Positions 46,764 through 57,247 of a stretch of DNA of 64,000 bases are shown here, one piece after another. The stretch lies in the NCBI GenBank assembly GCA_001314865.1, contig LJZR01000012.1, positions 1 to 64,000 on the forward strand, given 5' to 3'. Source of the stretch: Phormidesmis priestleyi Ana (GTDB lineage: Bacteria > Cyanobacteriota > Cyanobacteriia > Phormidesmidales > Phormidesmidaceae). Made by a program: the position numbers and the translations under genes. Positions within the stretch are counted from its first letter, which is position 1; every line of letters begins with the position of its first letter. The notes beneath the pieces are model-generated. The model made no database searches, had not been told where the DNA came from, and was given only the letters and a program-made list of their open reading frames with translations.

Positions 46764-47003
46764 TCAGACAGTTAAACTAACCGAAAGCTCTCAACTCAAT
46801 GGCTTGACTACTCAATGGTTTGACTAAAGCTTAGCTACAGCTTGGCTAAAAGTGCCATAGACTGAAGGCTCGATGGTTGCAGGCTTGATGGTTGACTGTC
46901 TCAGGTAAAGGCGATAAAAAAGTAAGCCAAAGGTAACTTACAAAACAAGCTTTTAGCCTTTTAGCATAGTTTGAATTTTGAAAGAATTAGGAAGACTGTA
47001 GAT

Positions 47004-48098
47004 ATGTCAATGCATGGCGATATTTCTTCGAGTAATGATTCCGTAGGGGTAGCTGTTGTTAATTACAAAATGCCGCGCTTGCATACTCGCGATGAGGTCA
47101 TGGCCAACTGCAAAAACATTGCAGAAATGATCGATGGGATGAAGGTGGGTTTGCCGGGTATGGATCTGGTGATTTTTCCTGAGTACTCCACTCACGGCAT
47201 TATGTACGATTCCACAGAAATGATGGAAACGGCTTCTACCATTCCTGGGCCTGAGACAGATGTTTTTGCCGAAGCTTGCATTCGCAATAAGGTTTGGGGT
47301 GTTTTCTCTTTGACCGGAGAACGTCATGAAAAGCATCCTGAGAAAGTGCCTTACAACACATTGATATTAATGAACGACAAAGGAGAGATCGTTCAAAAGT
47401 ATCGCAAAATCATGCCTTGGACGCCGATTGAAGGCTGGTATCCTGGCAACTGCACCTATGTGAGTGAAGGGCCTAAGGGACTGAAAATTTCGTTGATTAT
47501 TTGTGATGATGGCAACTACCCTGAAGTTTGGCGTGACTGCGTCATGAAAGGCGCTGAGCTAGTGGTTCGCTGTCAGGGCTACATGTATCCAGCCAAAGAG
47601 CAGCAGATTATGGTATCTAAGGCAATGGCCTGGATGAACAACACCTATGTAGCTGTTGCTAACGCCGCTGGCTTTGACGGCGTGTATAGCTACTTTGGCC
47701 ACTCAGCGGTGGTGGGCTTTGATGGGCGCACGTTGGGTGAATGCGGCGAAGAAGAAAATGGTATTCAGTATGCAGCGCTCTCTAAGTTTGCCATTCGTGA
47801 CTTCCGCAAACATGCGCAGTCTCAGAATCATCTGTTCAAATTGCTGCATCGTGGCTATACCGGGATGATCAATTCTGGTGAGGGCGATGAGGGTATGATG
47901 GAGTGTCCTTACGAGTTCTACCGTGAATGGATACTCGATCCGCAGAAGGCAAAGGAGAAAGTAGAAGCGTTGACTCGCGGCACTGTAGGCACTGAAGAAT
48001 GCCCCATTGAGGGAATTCCGAATCCGCAGACCAATGCACCTGTCATGCCGGTTGTGAAAAAAGCGGAACCCGTCAGGGTGAGTCAGTCTATTTCTTAG
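47004..48098 (+). CDS. amiE: Aliphatic amidase AmiE
   Basis: 364 residues from ATG 47004 (a second ATG at 47010), with AGGAAG upstream; the open frame itself begins at a TTG at 46971. It is close to Pseudomonas AmiE along the entire length: [70 protein letters not shown]. The nitrilase-type triad is Glu60, Lys135 and Cys167. It hydrolyses short aliphatic amides such as acetamide or propionamide to ammonia and acid. The gene stands alone between urtA (divergent) and urease cluster 2. Confidence 0.97.
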   Translation: MSMHGDISSSNDSVGVAVVNYKMPRLHTRDEVMANCKNIAEMIDGMKVGLPGMDLVIFPEYSTHGIMYDSTEMMETASTIPGPETDVFAEACIRNKVWGVFSLTGERHEKHPEKVPYNTLILMNDKGEIVQKYRKIMPWTPIEGWYPGNCTYVSEGPKGLKISLIICDDGNYPEVWRDCVMKGAELVVRCQGYMYPAKEQQIMVSKAMAWMNNTYVAVANAAGFDGVYSYFGHSAVVGFDGRTLGECGEEENGIQYAALSKFAIRDFRKHAQSQNHLFKLLHRGYTGMINSGEGDEGMMECPYEFYREWILDPQKAKEKVEALTRGTVGTEECPIEGIPNPQTNAPVMPVVKKAEPVRVSQSIS

Positions 48099-48151
48099 GG
48101 CAGTTTTATAACGACAAGCCAGAACGACAAACTAGCGCCATCTATTTTCGG

Positions 48152-48190
48152 AGGGGTTTTCGGTGTGTTGCTTACGCATCGAAAACCCCT
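48152..48190 (+). terminator. Hairpin after amiE
   Basis: AGGGGTTTTCG pairs perfectly over 11 bp with CGAAAACCCCT across a 17-nt loop, about 55 bp past the amiE stop. The following sequence is only moderately T-rich. Confidence 0.5.
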
Positions 48191-48197
48191 TCTCTGT

Positions 48198-48325
48198 AGA
48201 ACATGCCGAAAGGACATGCCGAAAGAACATGCCGAAAGAACATGCCGAAAGAACATGCCGAAAGAACATGCCGAAAGAACATGCCGAAAGAACATGCCGA
48301 AAGAACATGCCGAAAGAACATATCA
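48198..48325. repeat. 13-bp tandem repeat array
   Basis: The unit AAAGAACATGCCG is repeated about nine to ten times almost without change; the first copy has one substitution and the last is partial. The period (13) is not a multiple of three, so the open frames across it cycle through three phases and are not coding. There are no spacers between units, so this is not a CRISPR. Confidence 0.95.
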
Positions 48326-48507
48326 ATAACGGGGTGCTCCTCAATCATTGAATTTGTGGTGCTGATTTTGTGGGAGATTTGGGAGCCAGGGGGCCATGCC
48401 GTGCCTTTGTTTCATTTGGAATTCAATTGTTCATAATTCATCTTGATTTTTACAACAGTTGCATGGAATGATGGGTTAGGTTGATTTTTTTGAAGTAGCG
48501 ATCGCCG

Positions 48508-48822
48508 ATGTATTTAACGCCTAGAGAATCTGAACGATTAACCTTATTTACTGCGGCTGAAATCTCTCGCAGACGAAAAGAGAGAGGACTTAAGTTAAAT
48601 GTGCCAGAGGCGATCGCACTCATTAGCGACTACATTGTCGAAGGCGCTCGTGAAGACAAAACTGTTGCCCAGCTAATGGCCGAGGGGGCCACCCTCCTAA
48701 CCACCGCAGATGTGTTGCCCAACGTCGCTGAACTCATTCCCCTGATTCAGGTAGAAGCCCACTTTAATGACGGCACTAAGCTGGTGAGCGTTCACAATCC
48801 TATTCGCCCCCAGGAAGCTTGA
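48508..48822 (+). CDS. ureA: Urease gamma subunit, second copy (UreA2)
   Basis: 104 residues, [68 protein letters not shown]: a complete urease gamma chain, diverged from cluster 1. It begins the second cluster, 3 bp before ureB2. Confidence 0.95.
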   Translation: MYLTPRESERLTLFTAAEISRRRKERGLKLNVPEAIALISDYIVEGAREDKTVAQLMAEGATLLTTADVLPNVAELIPLIQVEAHFNDGTKLVSVHNPIRPQEA

Positions 48823-48825
48823 TCA

Positions 48826-49275
48826 ATGGCCGGATCGATAGCAGGACTCTCTTCTAATGATTCTCCCGACAGTTTACCGAACAGTTTACCGAACAGTTTG
48901 CCGACGCCGGGGGCTGTGATTTGTGAACCCGGCATTTTGGTAATCAACGCTGGACGTGAGACTAAAACCATTATGGTGGTCAATCGGGGCGATCGCCCCA
49001 TTCAAGTCGGCTCCCATTTTCACTTTTTTGAAGTCAACCGCAGGCTACAGTTCGACCGAGCCGAGACCTTGGGCTTTCGATTAGATATTCCAGCGGGAAC
49101 AGCCGTGCGATTTGAGCCGGGAGACAGTAAAACAGTGACCCTAGTGGCATTGGGAGGCGATCGCATCGTTCAAGGTCTCAACAACTTAGTCAATGGCTCG
49201 CTTGATGACCCGCAAATCAGAACCGCCGCGTTAGAACGTATGCGGGTTGAGGGATACAGTGACGGGATACAGTGA
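48826..49275 (+). CDS. ureB: Urease beta subunit, second copy (UreB2), with extensions
   Basis: 149 residues against about 105-120 normally. The core ([56 protein letters not shown]) is the beta subunit. The N-terminal 28 residues hold a repeated [12 protein letters not shown] (12-bp units). The C-terminal part after GLNNLVNG is about 25 residues longer ([18 protein letters not shown]). It lies 3 bp after ureA2 and 114 bp before ureC2. Confidence 0.93.
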   Translation: MAGSIAGLSSNDSPDSLPNSLPNSLPTPGAVICEPGILVINAGRETKTIMVVNRGDRPIQVGSHFHFFEVNRRLQFDRAETLGFRLDIPAGTAVRFEPGDSKTVTLVALGGDRIVQGLNNLVNGSLDDPQIRTAALERMRVEGYSDGIQ

Positions 49276-49365
49276 CGAAATACAGCCTTGAAATGCAGCC
49301 TTGAAACACAACCCTGAAATACAGCCTTGGGGAATACAGCCTCAAACAAAACGGCGCTGAACACA
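49255..49365. repeat. Degenerate tandem repeats between ureB2 and ureC2
   Basis: GATACAGTGACG is doubled at the ureB2 end, then AATACAGCCTTGA-like 15-bp units are repeated four or five times with substitutions. Confidence 0.65.
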
Positions 49366-49389
49366 ATGCAGAAAGTAATGAGAAGATGA

Positions 49390-51096
49390 ATGGAAATTAG
49401 TCGTGAGCGGTATGCTGAACTTTTTGGGCCAACAACGGGCGATCGCGTCCGCCTAGCCGACACTTCTTTGATTGTAGAAGTTGAACGCGACGACACGGTG
49501 TATGGCGACGAATGCGTTTTTGGCGGTGGCAAAACCCTGCGCGACGGCCTTGGTATGGCCGCAGGCGTAACCGCTGCGGACGGCGCACTCGATTTTGTCA
49601 TTACCAATGTACTGCTCATCGATCCGGTGCAAGGAATTGTCAAAACAGATATTGGCATTAAAGACGGCAAAATTGTCGGCATCGGCAAAGCAGGCAATCC
49701 AGGCATCATGGAAGGCGTCACGCCCAATTTAGTCATTAGCGCCAACACCGATGTGCGAGCCGGAGAAGGCCTAATCGCCACGCCCGGCGGCTTAGACAGT
49801 CACGTTCACTTTGACAGCGCGGGCCTGTGCGCAGAAGCACTCTCTAGCGGACTTACAACAATGTTAGGCGGCGGCCTGGGGCCGGTCACCGTCGGCATTT
49901 GCTCTAGCGGCGCGCGCAACTTAGAAATGATGCTCAGAGCCTCAGAAGCCTTCCCAATTAACTTTGGCTTTTTAGGGAAAGGCAGCTCTAGCCTACCCGA
50001 GAGCTTGGTAGAACAAGTTGCAAACGGCGCAATGGGCCTCAAAATTCATGAAGATTGGGGAGCTATGCCCGCCGCCATTGACACCTGCTTAAAAGTGGCC
50101 GACCAGTACGATTTTCAGGTCAAAATCCACACTGACACCCTCAATGAATCAGGCTATGTAGAAGATACGCTAGCGGCGATAGATGGGCGAACCATTCATA
50201 CCTATCACACCGAAGGAGCAGGCGGCGGACATGCGCCCGACATTATTAAAGTGGCGTCTTTTCCACATTGTCTGACCTCTTCTACCAATCCCACCAACCC
50301 CTACACCATCAACACCTTTGACGAGCATTTAGACATGGTGATGGTGTGCCACCACCTAAACCCTCGCGTACCCGAAGACGTCGCTTTTGCCGAGTCTCGA
50401 ATCCGAGCGGAAACCATTGCCGCCGAAGATATTTTGCATGATATGGGGGCCATTAGTATGCTGGGCTCTGATTCTCAAGGCATGGGCCGCATTGGCGAGG
50501 TGATTTGTCGTACCTGGCAGCTTGCCTCCAAAATGAAAGATCAGCGAGGCACCCTACCCGAAGACAACGCCCGTAACGACAACTATCGCGTGTTGCGCTA
50601 TTTGGCCAAGTACACCATTAACGTCGCTCGCACCTGCGGTATTGCCGACTATGTGGGGTCTATTGAGCCGGGTAAAATGGCCGATATTGTGCTTTGGAAA
50701 CCGGGCTTTTTTGGCATTAAGCCAGAGCTGGTGATTAAACAAGGCTTTATCGCCTGGTCGCCTATGGGGGAGTCCAATGCATCGCTCATGACCTGCGAAC
50801 CGATTGTGTATCGGCCCCAATGGAGCAGTTTTGGCAGCGCTGCTGCGGTGACTTCGGCCTGTTTTGTCACCCAGCTGGCATTGGAAAGAGGATTGGCGGA
50901 TCGGCTGGGATTAAAAAAAGAACTGCTGCCGGTTAAAAACACTCGGCACTTGAGCAAAGCAGACATGCTGCATAACGATGTGTGTCCTGAAATTGAGGTC
51001 GATCCCGATACCTTTGAAGTGAGAGTTAATGGCGAGATAGCCACCTGCGATCCGGTAGATGAAGTGCCGTTAGGGCGGCTTTATATTTTCCGTTAG
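49390..51096 (+). CDS. ureC: Divergent urease alpha subunit (UreC2)
   Basis: 568 residues. The nickel site is complete: His138/His140 (HVHF), carbamyl-Lys218 and His220 (KIHEDWG), His247, His273 (HTEGAGGGH), Asp361, and the flap Cys320/His321 with Arg337. The pocket around it is altered: the CPQQ block reads DSAGLC, the TTCTPG block is replaced by a shorter ICSSGARN-like stretch with about three residues deleted, and the conserved DSQAMGR reads DSQGMGR (Gly364). It is an intact enzyme gene, not decayed, but its substrate preference may differ from urea. It lies 82 bp before ureD2. Confidence 0.93.
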   Translation: MEISRERYAELFGPTTGDRVRLADTSLIVEVERDDTVYGDECVFGGGKTLRDGLGMAAGVTAADGALDFVITNVLLIDPVQGIVKTDIGIKDGKIVGIGKAGNPGIMEGVTPNLVISANTDVRAGEGLIATPGGLDSHVHFDSAGLCAEALSSGLTTMLGGGLGPVTVGICSSGARNLEMMLRASEAFPINFGFLGKGSSSLPESLVEQVANGAMGLKIHEDWGAMPAAIDTCLKVADQYDFQVKIHTDTLNESGYVEDTLAAIDGRTIHTYHTEGAGGGHAPDIIKVASFPHCLTSSTNPTNPYTINTFDEHLDMVMVCHHLNPRVPEDVAFAESRIRAETIAAEDILHDMGAISMLGSDSQGMGRIGEVICRTWQLASKMKDQRGTLPEDNARNDNYRVLRYLAKYTINVARTCGIADYVGSIEPGKMADIVLWKPGFFGIKPELVIKQGFIAWSPMGESNASLMTCEPIVYRPQWSSFGSAAAVTSACFVTQLALERGLADRLGLKKELLPVKNTRHLSKADMLHNDVCPEIEVDPDTFEVRVNGEIATCDPVDEVPLGRLYIFR

Positions 51097-51165
51097 TCCA
51101 TGTCGTTAGTCTATGCCGTTAGTCCATGTCGTTAGTCTATGCCGTTAGTCCATATGGCTCAACTC
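51097..51165. repeat. 15-bp tandem repeat between ureC2 and ureD2
   Basis: Alternating units GTTAGTCCATGTC and GTTAGTCTATGCC give about four to five copies of a 15-bp repeat (TTAGTC core). Confidence 0.8.
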
Positions 51166-51178
51166 TGTTATTGGCAAC

Positions 51179-52030
51179 ATGTTATTAGCACCCCCGACCG
51201 AGCACCTATCCATCCGGGTAGCGCGTGCAAAGGATGACACGGCTTCTTTTGTGGCCCATCAGTACGCGACCTATCCTTTTCGCCTGTCGAATAGTCTACG
51301 CCTCGACCCCCACAACCTGGATAGGGTTTATGCCTATATTATGAATGCCTCACCGGGCGTGTTAGCTGGGGATAATTTGCACTTGAAAGTTGAGGTGGGC
51401 GATCGCGCTCAGTTGTACCTCACCGATCAATCAGCGACCAAGGTATATAGCAAACCGGCGGGTGGTAATTCGGCTCAAGTGACCTGGGATTTAAAAGTCG
51501 GCGCTGAGGCTTATTTAGAATTTGTGCCAGAACCCATCATTTTGTTTAAGGCGGCGGCCATGACCCAAACCATGGAGGTGACCATTCACCCAACCGGGCA
51601 ACTGGTGCTGAGCGAGAGAATTATTCCGGGCCGCTTAGCCAGAGAAGGCGCATATAGCTTTGAAGCATTTCACAGTCGCTTGCGCATCCAGAGCCCAACC
51701 GGCAAACTATACTTTGCCGACAATCTGCGCTTACTCGGCCAAGCCAATCGCTTTAAGCTCAGTCCGTTGTTTAGTCGCTTGCCCCTTTTGGCCAATTTTA
51801 TTGTTATTGCCCCTAAAATTAGCCTAGAACGATTGACTCAAGCGCTTCAGCAGTTTGACGCGCCCGCCGATCAGCTACAGGTGTGTGAGTCGCCATTGCC
51901 CGGATGCGATGGGCTTTTGGTACGGGCGATCGCTAGCCAAACCAGTCTTCTCGAAGCCTATCAACACCACTTACTCAACTGCGTTCGTCAGCTGCTCAAC
52001 CACCCACCGCTCCCTCACATCCCCAAATAA
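51179..52030 (+). CDS. ureD: Urease accessory protein UreD, second copy
   Basis: 283 residues. YAYIMNASPGVLAGDNLHLKVEVGDRAQLYLTDQSATKVY, EAYLEFVPEPIILFK, GRLAREGAYSF and HHLLNCVRQLLNHP are UreD signatures. It is the only accessory gene in cluster 2, which lacks ureE, ureF and ureG. It would therefore depend on the single EFG set in cluster 1. Confidence 0.93.
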   Translation: MLLAPPTEHLSIRVARAKDDTASFVAHQYATYPFRLSNSLRLDPHNLDRVYAYIMNASPGVLAGDNLHLKVEVGDRAQLYLTDQSATKVYSKPAGGNSAQVTWDLKVGAEAYLEFVPEPIILFKAAAMTQTMEVTIHPTGQLVLSERIIPGRLAREGAYSFEAFHSRLRIQSPTGKLYFADNLRLLGQANRFKLSPLFSRLPLLANFIVIAPKISLERLTQALQQFDAPADQLQVCESPLPGCDGLLVRAIASQTSLLEAYQHHLLNCVRQLLNHPPLPHIPK

Positions 52031-52494
52031 GCTAAAAACAATCCACAACAATCCAAAACAATCCAAAGCAATCTAAAAAAATGAGGTAAAGTCAAGGGCC
52101 TGTGTATTTGCCCATTTTTCAACCTCACAACGTATCAAACACTACAGCAGAGTTTGAAAAGACTTCACATATTTTGTGAGTCATTGGCGGTGCAACGTAT
52201 GTATAGCTCGCTTATCACAAATATTTTGTAACATTTTCAGTTAATTCGTTACAGCACCTGTTGTTTTTGTTAAGCGCGGTATCAAGATTCTCTTTCTTGA
52301 GAGACAATAAAGTCCTATTTACTACAGGCTGATTTCCGCACTTGTTTCCATATTTGCTTGCTGCACTTGCTCTGAGGCAATGCGCTTGCTGACATAGCCA
52401 CTGCATAACCTGCATAGACTGTGCCGTGGTTTTTCTGTCTTTTTCTGCCTATTTCTGTCTATTTATTGTTCTTACAACCCCTCGGTTTTCTGCG
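52031..52494. other. Regulatory spacer upstream of gltB
   Basis: About 460 bases between ureD2 and gltB. A tandem CAATCCAAAA-like stretch lies at 52038-52080, right after ureD2. An NtcA-type promoter occupies 52132-52175. A GTAACATTTT and GTTACAGC half-site pair sits near 52225-52250. No gene is supported. Confidence 0.6.
52132..52175 (+). promoter_or_regulatory. NtcA-type promoter of gltBD
   Basis: GTA-TCAAACAC-TAC (52132-52145) is a perfect NtcA consensus. A TATTTT -10 box (TAN3T) follows after 24 nt (52170-52175). The start site would be near 52182, giving a leader of about 310 nt to the likely gltB ATG. Confidence 0.55.
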
Positions 52495-55400
52495 ATGGCT
52501 CCTTCCAATCAACCCGCTCTCAGTTCTGCTAGTCGTGTGTCTAGTAGGGGTGCAAGGTCTGCTCCGCTCAAGCAGGGTCTCTATGATCCTCAGAACGAAC
52601 ATGATGCCTGTGGTGTTGGCTTTGTCGTCCAAATGAAGGGCATAACCTCTCACGATATTGTGCAGCAAGGCTTGACCATTTTGCTGAACTTAGATCACAG
52701 AGGCGCGGTCGGCGCTGAGCCCAATACCGGTGACGGCGCGGGTATTTTAATTCAGATACCGCATGCGTTTATGAGTAAGGCCGCTGCTGCCGAAGGGTTT
52801 GCGCTGCCAGCGCCGGGAGAATACGGCGTAGCGATGATTTACACCACGCCAGAGGCCGATCAGCGAGCCCAAGGCCGACAAGCCTTTGAAAAGGTCGTTG
52901 CTCAAGCTGGGTTAGAAATGCTGGGCTGGCGAGACGTGCCGACCGACAATACAGCGTTGGGGCCAACGGCGCGAGCGAGCGAGCCGTTTATGCAGCAGGC
53001 TTTTGTAGGCAAGGGCAGCCTGGGCGATATTGATGAACTCACCTTAGAGCGCAAGCTGTATTTGGTTCGCAAGCTGGCGCACAGGATGATTCGCGGCGAC
53101 GGTGAAATCGCAGGCATTGAAGACTACTGGTACATGGCGAGCTTTTCATGTCGGACCCTGGTGTACAAGGGCATGCTGATGCCTGAGCAGGTGGCTCAGT
53201 ACTATTTGGACTTGAACGATCCGGAGATGGAAAGTGCGCTGGCGCTGGTGCATTCGAGGTTTAGTACCAATACCTTTCCAAGCTGGGAGCGATCGCACCC
53301 CTATCGCTACATCGCCCACAACGGCGAAATCAACACCCTGCGCGGCAACATCAACTGGATGACCGCTCGCCAGTCAATGTTTGCCTCTGAGCTGTTTGGT
53401 CAAGATCTCGAAAAAGCCAAGCCGCTGATTAATATTGACGGCAGTGACTCGACTATTTTTGACAACACTTTGGAGCTACTCGCACTCAGTGGGCGATCGC
53501 TCCCCCATGCTCTAATGATGATGGTGCCTGAGCCCTGGTCAGGACATGAGACCATGGACGCTGCCAAAAAAGCGTTTTATGAATACCACTCCTGCCTGAT
53601 TGAGCCCTGGGATGGCCCAGCTTCAATTGCCTTTACCGACGGCACCCAAATGGGCGCAGTGCTCGACCGCAACGGCCTGCGTCCTGGGCGCTACTATGTC
53701 ACCACAGACGACCGCGTCATTATGGCCTCAGAGGCAGGCGTGCTGCCCGTGCCGCCCGAAAACGTCGTTCGCAAAGGTCGGCTTGAACCGGGCAAAATGT
53801 TCTTGGTCGATACTCAGGCCGGTCGAATTATCTCCGACGCAGAGATCAAACAACAGATTACCTCAGCAGCGCCCTACGGGCAGTGGCTTGCCGACAATCT
53901 CGTGACGCTAGAAGATTTGCCAGCCGCCCAGCCGCCCGCCACCGCCACTGCCACTGCCACCGCCGAGCTAGATGCTCACACCATCACCCAAAAGCAAATC
54001 GCCTTTGGCTACACCTTTGAAGAGCTGCGAATGCTGCTAGCCCCGATGGGGCAAAACGGCGTAGAAGCGATTGGCGCAATGGGCACCGATACGCCGCTGC
54101 CCGTACTCTCCAACCGTCCTAAGCTGCTGTACAACTACTTTCAGCAGCTCTTTGCTCAGGTGACCAATCCGCCGATTGACTCTATTCGCGAAGCGATTAT
54201 TACCTCGGCGATTACAACCATTGGCGCGGAGCGCAACCTGCTAGATCCTACGCCCGAAAGCTGCCATTTGCTTCAGCTCAAAACACCTTTTATCACCGAT
54301 GGCGAGCTGGCCAAAATTAAGCACAACCGCCAGTTTAAAACCACTGTGCTGCCGATTCTGTTTGATCCCGATCTCGGAGAAGCTGGCCTGGCTGGGGCCA
54401 TGGAAGCGCTGTGTATGAAAGCCGATGAGGCGATCGCATCAGGCCACGAAATTCTCATTCTCTCCGATCGCGAGATTGCGCCGAACCGAGCGCCCATTCC
54501 AGCGCTGTTGGCCGTTGCGGGCTTGCATCATCACCTCATTCGCAACGGTTCTCGCACCAGAGTGGGCCTGGTGTTAGAGTCAGGCGAACCGCGTGAGGTG
54601 CATCACTTTGCCGTGCTGTTGGGCTACGGCTGCGGTGCGATTAACCCCTACATGGCCTTTGAGACGTTTCAACAGATGATCCAGGAAAATCTGTTGCGCG
54701 GCGTGGAATATGAAGCAGCCTGCAAAAACTACATTAAAGCAGCGACGAAGGGCGTCGTTAAAATCGCGGCTAAAATTGGGATATCCACCATTCAAAGCTA
54801 TCGAGGCGCACAAATTTTTGAGGCCATTGGCCTTAATGAATCTGTGATTAACCAGTACTTTAGCTGGACGGCTTCGCGCATTCAAGGCGTGGGCCTAGAC
54901 ATACTGGCCGAAGAGGCGATTATCCGCCATCGTCATGCCTTTCCCGATCGCCCCACCACCGAAACCAAAAATGCCGCCACGCTAGAAGCAGGCGGCGAGT
55001 ATCAGTGGCGTAAAGACGGCGAAGCGCATTTACTCAGTCCGCAGAGCATTCACCTGCTGCAAAAGGCCACGCGAGACGGCGACTATGCGCTGTACAAAAA
55101 ATATGCAGCGCTAGTTAACGAGCAGGGCAAAAACTTTTTCCGCCTGCGCGATCTGTTGGACTTTCAGCCGCAGCAGCCCGTCCCCATTGAAGAGGTGGAA
55201 TCTGTTGAGGCCATTATGAGCCGGTTTAAAACCGGGGCGATGAGCTACGGCTCCATTTCGCAAGAAGCGCATGAGACTTTGGCGATCGCCATGAACCGCA
55301 TCGGCGGTAAATCCAACACGGGCGAAGGCGGAGAAGACCCCGACCGCTACACCTGGACCAACGAACGAGGAGACTCTAAAAACAGCGCGATTAAGCAAGT

Positions 55401-57180
55401 TGCTTCAGGTCGCTTTGGGGTTAACAGTTTGTATTTGTCTAAGGCAAAAGAGATTCAGATTAAAATGGCCCAAGGCGCAAAGCCGGGTGAAGGCGGACAG
55501 CTACCGGGCAAAAAGGTGTATCCCTGGATTGCAAAAGTGCGCAATTCCACCCCAGGTGTGGGCCTAATTTCTCCGCCACCGCACCACGACATTTACTCCA
55601 TTGAAGATCTCGCTGAGCTGATTCACGATCTTAAAAACGCGAACCGAGAGGCGAGAGTCAGCGTCAAGCTGGTCTCAGAGGTGGGGGTTGGCACCATCGC
55701 CGCTGGTGTGGCGAAAGCCCATGCCGATGTGGTGCTCATTTCTGGCTTTGATGGGGGCACTGGCGCTTCGCCCCAGACTTCAATTAAGCATGCGGGGTTG
55801 CCCTGGGAATTGGGGCTCGCTGAAACGCATCAAACGCTGGTGTTGAATAATTTGCGATCGCGCATTGTGATTGAAACCGATGGGCAAATGAAAACGGGCC
55901 GAGATGTTGCGATCGCCGCCCTGCTCGGCGCTGAAGAATTCGGCTTCTCTACTGCGCCCTTGGTCACCTTGGGCTGCATCATGATGCGGGTATGCCATCT
56001 CAACACCTGCCCGGTCGGCGTCGCTACCCAAAACCCCGAGCTACGCAAACAGTTCAAAGGCGACCCCGAGCATGCCGCTAACTTCATGCGATTCATCGCC
56101 CAAGAAACTCGCGAAATTATGGCAGAGCTGGGCTTCCGCTCACTCAACGAAATGGTCGGTCGCACCGATGTGCTCGCCGCCAAAACCGCAATCAACCACT
56201 GGAAAGCCAAAGGCATTGATCTTTCTGCCCTGCTCCACCAGCCCGAGGTCGGCCCAGAAGTTGGCCGCTACTGCACCCAAGCGCAAGATCACGGCCTCGA
56301 CAGCTCTCTCGACATCACCCAACTGTTGAAAATATGTCAGCCCGCGATTGAAGCCGGTGAAAAAGTCAGCGCCACCCTGCCCATTCGCAACATTCACCGC
56401 GTCGTCGGCACCATTGTCGGCAACGAAATCACGAAAAAGCATGAGCAGGGCCTACCCGAAGACACCGTTCATCTTCACTTCCAGGGGACAGCGGGTCAAA
56501 GCTTTGGGGCCTTTATCCCTCAAGGAATGACCCTAGAGCTAGAAGGCGATACCAACGACTATCTGGCGAAGGGCCTCAGCGGCGGGAAGATTGTGCTCTA
56601 TCCCGACCGGCGCTCTACGCTGGTCGCAGCCGAAAACATCATCGCGGGCAACGTGTCCCTGTATGGCGCGACCAGTGGCCAAGCCTATATCAACGGCATC
56701 GCGGGCGAGCGCTTTTGCGTGCGGAACTCAGGCGCGATCGCAGTAGTCGAAGGCGTGGGTGATCATGGCTGCGAGTATATGACCGGCGGCAAGGTGATTA
56801 TTTTGGGCCTGACCGGTCGTAACTTTGCGGCGGGCATGAGCGGTGGGGTGGCCTATGTACTCGACGAAGCAGGTGACTTTGCCAGCCGCTGCAACAATGA
56901 AATGGTGGGCCTAGAGCGGATTGAAACCACTGGCGAAAGCCAGGAGCTGCGAGATATTATTCAGCAGCATATTGACTACACTGGCAGCCTTAAGGCCAAG
57001 GCACTCTTAGCCGACTGGGAAGCCAGCGTTGCTCAATTCATCAAGGTCATGCCACGCGACTACAAGCGAGTGCTCCAACACATTCAAAAAGCCCTCGACA
57101 ACGGACTGAGCAACGACGAAGCGATGTCAGCCGCCTTTGAAGAAAACGCCAAAGACCTCGCGCGGGTTGGCGGCAGCTAG
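52495..57180 (+). CDS. gltB: Glutamate synthase large subunit GltB
   Basis: 1561 residues from ATG 52495 (frame open upstream to a GTG at 52426). The mature N-terminal Cys39 in [10 protein letters not shown] is the glutaminase nucleophile after a 38-residue propeptide. The glutaminase, central and FMN domains follow ([59 protein letters not shown]), and the 3Fe-4S cluster Cys in [15 protein letters not shown]. The GXGXG C-terminal repeats close the protein. It converts glutamine and 2-oxoglutarate to two glutamates. Since gltD follows, it is probably the pyridine-nucleotide type. An ATATATAE repeat lies near residue 485. Confidence 0.96.
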   Translation: MAPSNQPALSSASRVSSRGARSAPLKQGLYDPQNEHDACGVGFVVQMKGITSHDIVQQGLTILLNLDHRGAVGAEPNTGDGAGILIQIPHAFMSKAAAAEGFALPAPGEYGVAMIYTTPEADQRAQGRQAFEKVVAQAGLEMLGWRDVPTDNTALGPTARASEPFMQQAFVGKGSLGDIDELTLERKLYLVRKLAHRMIRGDGEIAGIEDYWYMASFSCRTLVYKGMLMPEQVAQYYLDLNDPEMESALALVHSRFSTNTFPSWERSHPYRYIAHNGEINTLRGNINWMTARQSMFASELFGQDLEKAKPLINIDGSDSTIFDNTLELLALSGRSLPHALMMMVPEPWSGHETMDAAKKAFYEYHSCLIEPWDGPASIAFTDGTQMGAVLDRNGLRPGRYYVTTDDRVIMASEAGVLPVPPENVVRKGRLEPGKMFLVDTQAGRIISDAEIKQQITSAAPYGQWLADNLVTLEDLPAAQPPATATATATAELDAHTITQKQIAFGYTFEELRMLLAPMGQNGVEAIGAMGTDTPLPVLSNRPKLLYNYFQQLFAQVTNPPIDSIREAIITSAITTIGAERNLLDPTPESCHLLQLKTPFITDGELAKIKHNRQFKTTVLPILFDPDLGEAGLAGAMEALCMKADEAIASGHEILILSDREIAPNRAPIPALLAVAGLHHHLIRNGSRTRVGLVLESGEPREVHHFAVLLGYGCGAINPYMAFETFQQMIQENLLRGVEYEAACKNYIKAATKGVVKIAAKIGISTIQSYRGAQIFEAIGLNESVINQYFSWTASRIQGVGLDILAEEAIIRHRHAFPDRPTTETKNAATLEAGGEYQWRKDGEAHLLSPQSIHLLQKATRDGDYALYKKYAALVNEQGKNFFRLRDLLDFQPQQPVPIEEVESVEAIMSRFKTGAMSYGSISQEAHETLAIAMNRIGGKSNTGEGGEDPDRYTWTNERGDSKNSAIKQVASGRFGVNSLYLSKAKEIQIKMAQGAKPGEGGQLPGKKVYPWIAKVRNSTPGVGLISPPPHHDIYSIEDLAELIHDLKNANREARVSVKLVSEVGVGTIAAGVAKAHADVVLISGFDGGTGASPQTSIKHAGLPWELGLAETHQTLVLNNLRSRIVIETDGQMKTGRDVAIAALLGAEEFGFSTAPLVTLGCIMMRVCHLNTCPVGVATQNPELRKQFKGDPEHAANFMRFIAQETREIMAELGFRSLNEMVGRTDVLAAKTAINHWKAKGIDLSALLHQPEVGPEVGRYCTQAQDHGLDSSLDITQLLKICQPAIEAGEKVSATLPIRNIHRVVGTIVGNEITKKHEQGLPEDTVHLHFQGTAGQSFGAFIPQGMTLELEGDTNDYLAKGLSGGKIVLYPDRRSTLVAAENIIAGNVSLYGATSGQAYINGIAGERFCVRNSGAIAVVEGVGDHGCEYMTGGKVIILGLTGRNFAAGMSGGVAYVLDEAGDFASRCNNEMVGLERIETTGESQELRDIIQQHIDYTGSLKAKALLADWEASVAQFIKVMPRDYKRVLQHIQKALDNGLSNDEAMSAAFEENAKDLARVGGS

Positions 57181-57247
57181 CATACTCGTTCATTATCACT
57201 GCCGTTCAATCACTGCCACCTAATCACAGCCACCTAATTCAGCACTC

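Larger units (their letters stand above)
46145..47003. other. Spacer upstream of amiE with tandem repeats
   Basis: About 860 bases between the urt promoter and amiE. From 46338 to 46510 three adjacent tandem arrays occur, with units near CACTATCACATTTTC, CACCTGTGCAATCA and CAATGTCATGTGGAATC. A one-mismatch NtcA site lies at 46722-46735. Short open frames here are explained by the repeats. Confidence 0.6.
48099..48507. other. Spacer between amiE and urease cluster 2
   Basis: About 400 bases holding a hairpin (48152-48190) and a 13-bp tandem array (48198-48325). No gene is supported; the open frames in the array are repeat artefacts. I found no NtcA consensus for cluster 2 here. Confidence 0.65.

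Noticed and set aside
48198-48325. Possible CRISPR array
   Set aside because: Units abut without spacers, are only 13 bp long and no cas genes are near.
48163-48436. Open frames with KNMPKEHAERTCR-type repeats
   Set aside because: They are caused by the 13-bp array cycling through three phases; no start context or family supports them.
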